Assembly: GCA_016928075.1 (NCBI GenBank)
Contig: JAFGLJ010000065.1
Coordinates: 1 to 37,538, forward strand
DNA length: 37,538 nucleotides
Reading direction: 5' to 3'
Source: Bacteroidales bacterium
GTDB taxonomy: Bacteria > Bacteroidota > Bacteroidia > Bacteroidales > VadinHA17
Both the position numbers and the translations under genes were made by a program. Shown here one piece after another: positions 34,539 through 37,538 of this stretch. How positions within the stretch are numbered: the stretch's first letter is position 1; each line of letters opens with the position of its first letter. The notes beneath the pieces are model-generated. The model saw only the letters and a list, made by a program, of their open reading frames with translations. It did no database searches and was not told the DNA's origin.

Positions 34539-37175
34539 ATGATGAAGAACCTGACTTTTATCCTCATATTCTTTGTGGGGGTTTATTTTTCTGCTCACGC
34601 ACAGGATAAGCCCCAAGAGAAAAAGCATTATAACGCTGTGCGTATTGAGAATGCCCCTTCAATTGACGGGAATCTGGATGATGAAGCATGGCTGCATAAT
34701 AACTGGGAAGGTGGATTTATACAGCATGAGCCTTATGAAAACCGACCACCATCACAACCAACCGAATTCAAGATATGCTTCGACGATATACACCTCTACG
34801 TAGCTATTAAAGCCTATGACTCGGCCCCTGACAGTATTACCAACAGGATGAGCCGCAGGGATAACGGCGAAGGAGATATGATCTTCATTATCTTTGACAG
34901 TTATCATGACCTGCGCACCGGTTTTGTCTATGGTGTAAGTTCTGCCGGTGTAAGGTTCGATATGATAATGTCAAACGACGGGCAGAATGAGGATACAAGC
35001 TGGGATCCTATATGGCAGGCTAAAGCAAAAGTACATGAATGGGGCTGGGCAGCGGAAATGAAAATCCCTTTTACCCAGCTCAGATTCCAGAAAAGCTCGG
35101 ATGAAGTCTGGGGGATCATAGTGGCCAGGCAGATTTTCAGGCATGAAGAAATGAGCCTCTGGCCGGCAATACCTCGCGATGCACCCGGTATTGTACACCT
35201 GGCGGGAGAACTGGGTGGCCTCCAGGAGGTCGAACCAAGGAAGCAGTTTGATATTACACCCTATGGGGTGGCTTCATACAATACTTATGAACCCGAAGAG
35301 GGCAATCCCTTTAAGACGGGCAGCGACCCAAAATTCAAAGCAGGGCTTGATGCCAAAATAGGTGTAACAAACAATCTCACAATGGATCTCACCCTTCTGC
35401 CAGATTTTGGGCAGGTTGAAGCCGACCCGTCTGAAGTAAACCTCACTGCTTTTGAAACCTTCTTCGAGGAAAAAAGACCGTTCTTTATTGAAGGAAGTAA
35501 TATTACAAGCTTTAATGTGGGGCTTGGTGACGGTGACGTCGGAAATGACAACCTTTTTTATTCCAGGAGAATCGGCAGAAGGCCTCATGGATACCCTTCG
35601 TTTGAAAACAATGAATATGCCGATGTGCCAGCATTCACTAATATACTAGGGGCAGCCAAACTAACAGGAAAAACAAAGAATGGAATATCAGTGGGCTTCA
35701 TTGAAAGTGTCACTGCGGAGGTAAAAGCAAACATCGATAGCCTTGGACAGAGATCAACTCAGGTTATCGAGCCTCTTTCCAATTATTCACTTGCCCGGGT
35801 GCAGAAAGATTTCAATAAAGGGAATACGATTATCGGCGGTGCAGTAACGAATACCATCCGCCGGCTGGATGGCACAGATATGGATTACCTGCATAAAAAT
35901 GCCACCACGGCAGGTATTGATTTTGAACAGTACTTCAAGGAGAAGCATTACATGCTTTCGATCAGCGGCTACCTGAGCCACGTGGAAGGATCAGAAGAGG
36001 CAATAACAAGAACACAGATGTCATCTGCAAGGTATTACCAGAGACCCGACGCTGATCATGTTGAGCTGGATGAGGACAGGACAAGCCTGTCAGGTTTCGG
36101 AGGAAAAATACAGGCCGGGAAGATAGGAGGTAAATGGAACTTCCTCTTCATGTCCAACTTGAAAAGCCCGGGCCTCGAAATTAACGATATGGGTTACCAG
36201 AGGGAGGCCGACCAGATGTTGAACGTATTGTGGACCGGGTACAACTTTACCGAACCTTTCAGCATATTCCGCAGCCTGAATCTAAATAATGATGCATTTA
36301 TAGTGAATGATTTTGGAGGCAACTTGCAGGGGATTGGTTACGAGTGGAATGTAAATGCTGATTTTAAAAACTTCTGGAGTGGAGGCACCGGAGGGGGATT
36401 TGGATGGCTTAACAGGTCCAATACTATGTTAAGGGGAGGCCCGACAATGTATATGCCCGATACCTGGAGATACAGGATATTTGTTTCAACGGATGACAGG
36501 AAGAAGGTTTCACTCTTTGCAGGTACTTTTTTGAACGGAATGGCTGAAGATGTTTCATTCAACATCAGCTACGATATGGGCATTACCTTAAGGCCCCTGA
36601 ATACTCTTACAATATCAATTAACCCAAATTATTCAGTGCGTAAAGATGAATTCCAGTATGTTTCGAGGCAAAGTATGAATGATGATGACCGCTATATATT
36701 CGGGAAAATTGATCAGAAAGTTTTAAGCATGTCACTGAGAATAAACTATAATATCACTCCTGACCTTACAATCCAGTACTGGGGTCAGCCATTCATTGCT
36801 ACCGGGGAGTACAGTAATTTTAAAATGATCACAGATCCTAAAGCTGAAGAGTTTTCAGACAGGTATCATGAATATACCCCGGAGCAAATAACCCTGGAGG
36901 ATGAATATTACGGTATTGATGAAGATACCGATGGCACCTATGACTATGGCATTGGCATTCCTGATTTCAATGTTGATGAATGGCTTTCGAACCTTGTTAT
37001 AAGGTGGGAATTCCTGCCCGGTTCAACAGCATACCTTGTCTGGTCACAGTCGAGGGATTTCTACTCGCCGGTGGGTGAGTTCGCGTTCTGTGATAACATG
37101 CAGAAACTGTTTACCGATAAAAAGGCAAATAATGTTTTCCTGGTAAAACTGTCGTACCGCTTCGGACTGAGATAA
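34539..37175 (+). CDS. DUF5916 protein with N-terminal CBM9-like domain, outer membrane-associated
   Basis: An 878-residue protein from the preferred ATG at 34539, where a signal peptide begins (MMKNLTFILIFFVGVYFSAHAQ); the upstream in-frame ATG at 34482 lacks one. After the signal comes a family-9 carbohydrate-binding-like domain at about residues 30-220 (IDGNLDDEAWLHNNWEG, VYGVSSAGVRFDM, WGWAAEMKIPFTQLRF). A DUF5916 region follows with FGQVEADPSEVNLTAFETFF and EKRPFFIEGSN. The long Tyr/Phe-rich C-terminal part, ending SYRFGLR, suggests an outer-membrane beta-barrel. Function is unknown. It starts 66 bases after the deacylase gene with no clear promoter. Confidence 0.88.
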   Translation: MMKNLTFILIFFVGVYFSAHAQDKPQEKKHYNAVRIENAPSIDGNLDDEAWLHNNWEGGFIQHEPYENRPPSQPTEFKICFDDIHLYVAIKAYDSAPDSITNRMSRRDNGEGDMIFIIFDSYHDLRTGFVYGVSSAGVRFDMIMSNDGQNEDTSWDPIWQAKAKVHEWGWAAEMKIPFTQLRFQKSSDEVWGIIVARQIFRHEEMSLWPAIPRDAPGIVHLAGELGGLQEVEPRKQFDITPYGVASYNTYEPEEGNPFKTGSDPKFKAGLDAKIGVTNNLTMDLTLLPDFGQVEADPSEVNLTAFETFFEEKRPFFIEGSNITSFNVGLGDGDVGNDNLFYSRRIGRRPHGYPSFENNEYADVPAFTNILGAAKLTGKTKNGISVGFIESVTAEVKANIDSLGQRSTQVIEPLSNYSLARVQKDFNKGNTIIGGAVTNTIRRLDGTDMDYLHKNATTAGIDFEQYFKEKHYMLSISGYLSHVEGSEEAITRTQMSSARYYQRPDADHVELDEDRTSLSGFGGKIQAGKIGGKWNFLFMSNLKSPGLEINDMGYQREADQMLNVLWTGYNFTEPFSIFRSLNLNNDAFIVNDFGGNLQGIGYEWNVNADFKNFWSGGTGGGFGWLNRSNTMLRGGPTMYMPDTWRYRIFVSTDDRKKVSLFAGTFLNGMAEDVSFNISYDMGITLRPLNTLTISINPNYSVRKDEFQYVSRQSMNDDDRYIFGKIDQKVLSMSLRINYNITPDLTIQYWGQPFIATGEYSNFKMITDPKAEEFSDRYHEYTPEQITLEDEYYGIDEDTDGTYDYGIGIPDFNVDEWLSNLVIRWEFLPGSTAYLVWSQSRDFYSPVGEFAFCDNMQKLFTDKKANNVFLVKLSYRFGLR

Positions 37176-37286
37176 GGAGCAGGGAGCAGGGAGCCCACCT
37201 ACGTCCTCCGGACTTCGGCGGACGGAGCAGGGGGCAGGGAGCCCACCTACGTCCTCCGGACTACGGCGGACCAAGCAGGGAGACCG
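37176..37286. repeat. 48-bp GC-rich tandem repeat
   Basis: Two near-identical copies begin at 37176 and 37224 (period 48), followed by a partial, degraded third from 37272. Each unit holds a GGAGCAGGG-type purine run, GCCCACCTACG and a small dyad (GTCCTCCG with CGGCGGAC). The array starts directly after the DUF5916 stop codon. A minus-strand open frame across it merely reflects the repeat. Confidence 0.85.
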
Positions 37287-37335
37287 CTACGGCCCTGGAA
37301 ATAAGTAATCTGGATACACAAAAAAAAGTTTAGTG

Positions 37336-37387
37336 GTTTAAGTGGTTTATGAGTTTATTTTGTTATTATAAGATAAACCACTTAAAC
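37336..37387. repeat. 15-bp perfect inverted repeat in the right-end intergenic region
   Basis: GTTTAAGTGGTTTAT (37336-37350) and its exact complement (37373-37387) flank a 22-base AT-rich loop. Shorter, degenerate copies of the same GTGGTTTA/TACTTAAAC theme extend both sides (about 37329-37398). No T-run follows, so a terminator role is uncertain. Confidence 0.8.
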
Positions 37388-37434
37388 TCTTCAACTACTT
37401 AAACCTCTTCTTGAAAACTCATTTTCAACTTTTA

Positions 37435-37461
37435 CCTCAGCCTTAGCCTCAGCCTTAGCCT
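37435..37461. repeat. Hexanucleotide microsatellite CCTYAG, second copy
   Basis: Four units (CCTCAG, CCTTAG, CCTCAG, CCTTAG) plus CCT. As at 32363-32388, the array ends about 10 bases before a -7-like box (TACCTTTA, 37471-37478). Confidence 0.85.
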
Positions 37462-37500
37462 ATAATTTCTTACCTTTACAATGAACCAGCTACCAGCATC

Positions 37501-37538
37501 ATGCATACCCACGGGGGAATAGTATTTTACCAGACAAC
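37501..37538 (+). CDS. Possible start of a gene running off the right edge
   Basis: An ATG at 37501 opens a frame reading MHTHGGIVFYQT to the window end, 22 bases after a -7-like TACCTTTA. The earlier ATG at 37481 is closed by a stop after 13 codons. Twelve residues are too few to name a family. Confidence 0.25.
   Translation, partial: MHTHGGIVFYQT

Noticed and set aside
37044..37274. Minus-strand open frame with duplicated RRSPEDVGGLPAPCS
   Set aside because: The duplication is just the 48-bp tandem repeat read in one frame, and it also runs antisense into the DUF5916 gene.
37176..37286. CRISPR array
   Set aside because: Units are contiguous with no spacers, only two full copies, and no cas genes are present.
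1..37538. tRNA, rRNA or insertion sequence genes
   Set aside because: Gaps were read on both strands; no cloverleaf-like segment with a TTCRA arm and CCA end, no rRNA core sequence and no transposase was seen.

Overview
The window looks like a chromosomal segment of a Bacteroidota bacterium, most plausibly from the Bacteroidales or a related order. Supporting signs are a SusC/SusD pair, a C10 peptidase with a type IX secretion (T9SS) sorting tail, an S46 dipeptidyl-peptidase, a two-component-propeller/Y_Y_Y sensor and a DUF5916 protein. Shine-Dalgarno sites are largely absent. Many starts are preceded by the phylum's promoter signature: TTG or TTTG, about 18-23 bases, then TAnnTTTG. Names rest on motif recognition in the translated sequence; no database search was possible.

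Layout. 1-606: S16 (rpsP), running off the left edge. 874-7270, minus strand: SusD-like lipoprotein, SusC-like TonB-dependent transporter, secreted C10 cysteine peptidase. 7462-11956, plus strand: dnaE, trxA, a LOG-family nucleotide hydrolase. 11960-17473, minus strand: a two-gene unit coding an exported TPR/Ig/caspase protein and a propeller-Y_Y_Y-SpoIIE phosphatase sensor. 17617-20019: ribD, divergent from prmC-recX. 20016-26844, minus strand: DUF2752, DUF4190, a thioredoxin-like protein, both methylmalonyl-CoA mutase subunits, and prfB with a programmed frameshift. 26927-37175, all plus strand: VanZ-like protein, M20 amidohydrolase, rnhB, S46 peptidase, MarC-like protein, rnhA, a SiaC-like phosphoprotein, a YbaK-type prolyl-tRNA deacylase, DUF5916. 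The last 363 bases are mostly repeats, with perhaps the first codons of another gene.

How the genes fit together. Much of the set is housekeeping (S16, Pol III alpha, RF2, both RNases H, RecX, PrmC, RibD). RF2 and PrmC, the enzyme that methylates release factors, both lie here. A second theme is protein and peptide use: C10 peptidase, DPP7-type S46 peptidase, M20D amidohydrolase, an orphan SusCD pair, and methylmalonyl-CoA mutase for propionate/succinate flux. A third is phosphatase and phosphoprotein signalling: the SpoIIE sensor and, 18 kb away, an orphan SiaC-like protein.

Best candidates for something new: the caspase plus phosphatase-sensor operon; a possible replication origin at about 29.2 kb, where three DnaA-box-like nonamers sit just inside an all-plus-strand gene block; and several families of extragenic palindromes and microsatellite-like repeats, one of which occupies the -33 position of two promoters.
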